Source of the DNA: Baylisascaris procyonis
Lineage: Eukaryota; Nematoda; Chromadorea; Rhabditida; Ascarididae
Assembly (NCBI GenBank): GCA_037389465.1
Contig: JAZARR010000167.1
Span: 1,054,001 to 1,118,000 of the forward strand
Direction: 5' to 3'
Length of the DNA stretch: 64,000 nucleotides
Shown here: piece by piece, positions 63,382 to 64,000 of the stretch
Layout: each line of letters starts with the position of its first letter
Position numbering within the stretch: the stretch's first letter is position 1
The notes under the pieces: model-generated
Seen by the model: the letters and a program-made list of their open reading frames with translations, nothing else
Told to the model about the DNA's origin: nothing
Database searches by the model: none
Translations under genes and position numbers: made by a program

Positions 63382-64000
63382 GTGCATAGAAACTTGCAAA
63401 AGTGTTTTGTGCCTTCAACTGAATTTTTATATTTTCCTTCCCAAAAGGAAGGAGTGTTATGCAAGATTGGAAGAAAGAAGCGCTTCGCAGCTTCAATAGA
63501 GGATTCGAGCTTACAAATTTCTTCTCCACTGCTAAAAAAATCAAGTTAGGAGCTGAGAGTGAAAAGAATTGGCGAATAATATAGACTGTGTTCCATCGAA
63601 CTTTAATATTGCTTTGCATATAATATCGTCGAATCAGTGGCACTTTAATAATTTTCTAATCAGGCGACGCATTTAAAAACTTTGAGACTGAGACCATATC
63701 GGTGTAGTTGTAGATTCGTTCTGCAGTATGGATCGATCGCCTTGAGATGACATGTTTGGATCTGCGTATAAGCGCTGCTACCTTTTCTCTATGAAATTTC
63801 CGCTCTTTGTAAGGAATGCTTCCAGTCCATTTTGCAATTTTCACCTGTTTATTATAAGTGAGAAATGTCTATTCAACTAGTTTACGATGAAAAGTACTTG
63901 TAAATATTAAATTATAAATGTCTGATATCAAATAAAAGTGCTGAAAAATTCCCACATAACAATAAACTTTTATGTAGTGATAATTTCACATTAGTTTCGA

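Overview
The window reads as nuclear DNA of a nematode. It is AT-rich, coding exons are short (23-260 bp), and introns run from about 55 bp to more than 2 kb with GTAAG-type donors and TTTTCAG/TTTGCAG acceptors. Several first coding exons sit 2-80 bp behind a strong acceptor with no obvious upstream coding exon, which is what spliced-leader trans-splicing sites look like. Long introns with an otherwise nematode-like gene style would fit a clade III (spirurid or ascarid) worm, but the species cannot be fixed from sequence alone. No rRNA, tRNA, CRISPR, bacterial or viral gene was recognised. All gene models were built by hand from splice sites and reading-phase agreement, so single exons are less certain than multi-exon chains.

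Left part (1-19 kb, + strand): a large multi-exon gene enters from the left (exons from 1630, continuing to at least 12.5 kb), encoding a long Ser/Thr/Pro-rich stretch followed by a helical region. It is followed by a complete two-exon gene for a 104-residue double zinc-ribbon protein with a C-terminal membrane anchor (15968-17232), and 330 bp later by a tiny acidic 66-residue gene (17588-18667). The last two are close, co-directional and each has its own acceptor, so they could be an operon.

Middle (20-46 kb): a minus-strand gene for a four-transmembrane protein (24454-20260), a minus-strand seven-exon gene for a 204-residue protein of unknown family (34191-32106), then on the plus strand the end of a membrane-protein gene (36898-37277) and 410 bp later the one gene named with confidence, mitochondrial ribosomal protein mL54 (37686-39479). 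Intron 1 of mL54 holds a degenerate partial copy of its own exon 3. Between 40.4 and 46.6 kb there are several shorter candidate genes on both strands with phase-compatible exons but no recognisable family.

Right part (46-64 kb): a long gene-poor stretch (46.5-53 kb), a minus-strand gene 3' end (54083-53010), a complete plus-strand five-exon gene for a 152-residue orphan protein (56297-59957), the 3' end of a plus-strand gene with a very basic tail (61268-61505), a minus-strand two-exon gene (62309-61951), and a plus-strand exon near the right edge. Simple repeats are abundant: long (TA)n, (ATTT)n and (ATT)n arrays, G-rich tracts and small tandem or inverted repeats. No obviously new molecular system is visible. 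The most noteworthy items are the cluster of small orphan genes, the exon duplication inside mL54, and a GC-rich hairpin element near 49.3 kb.
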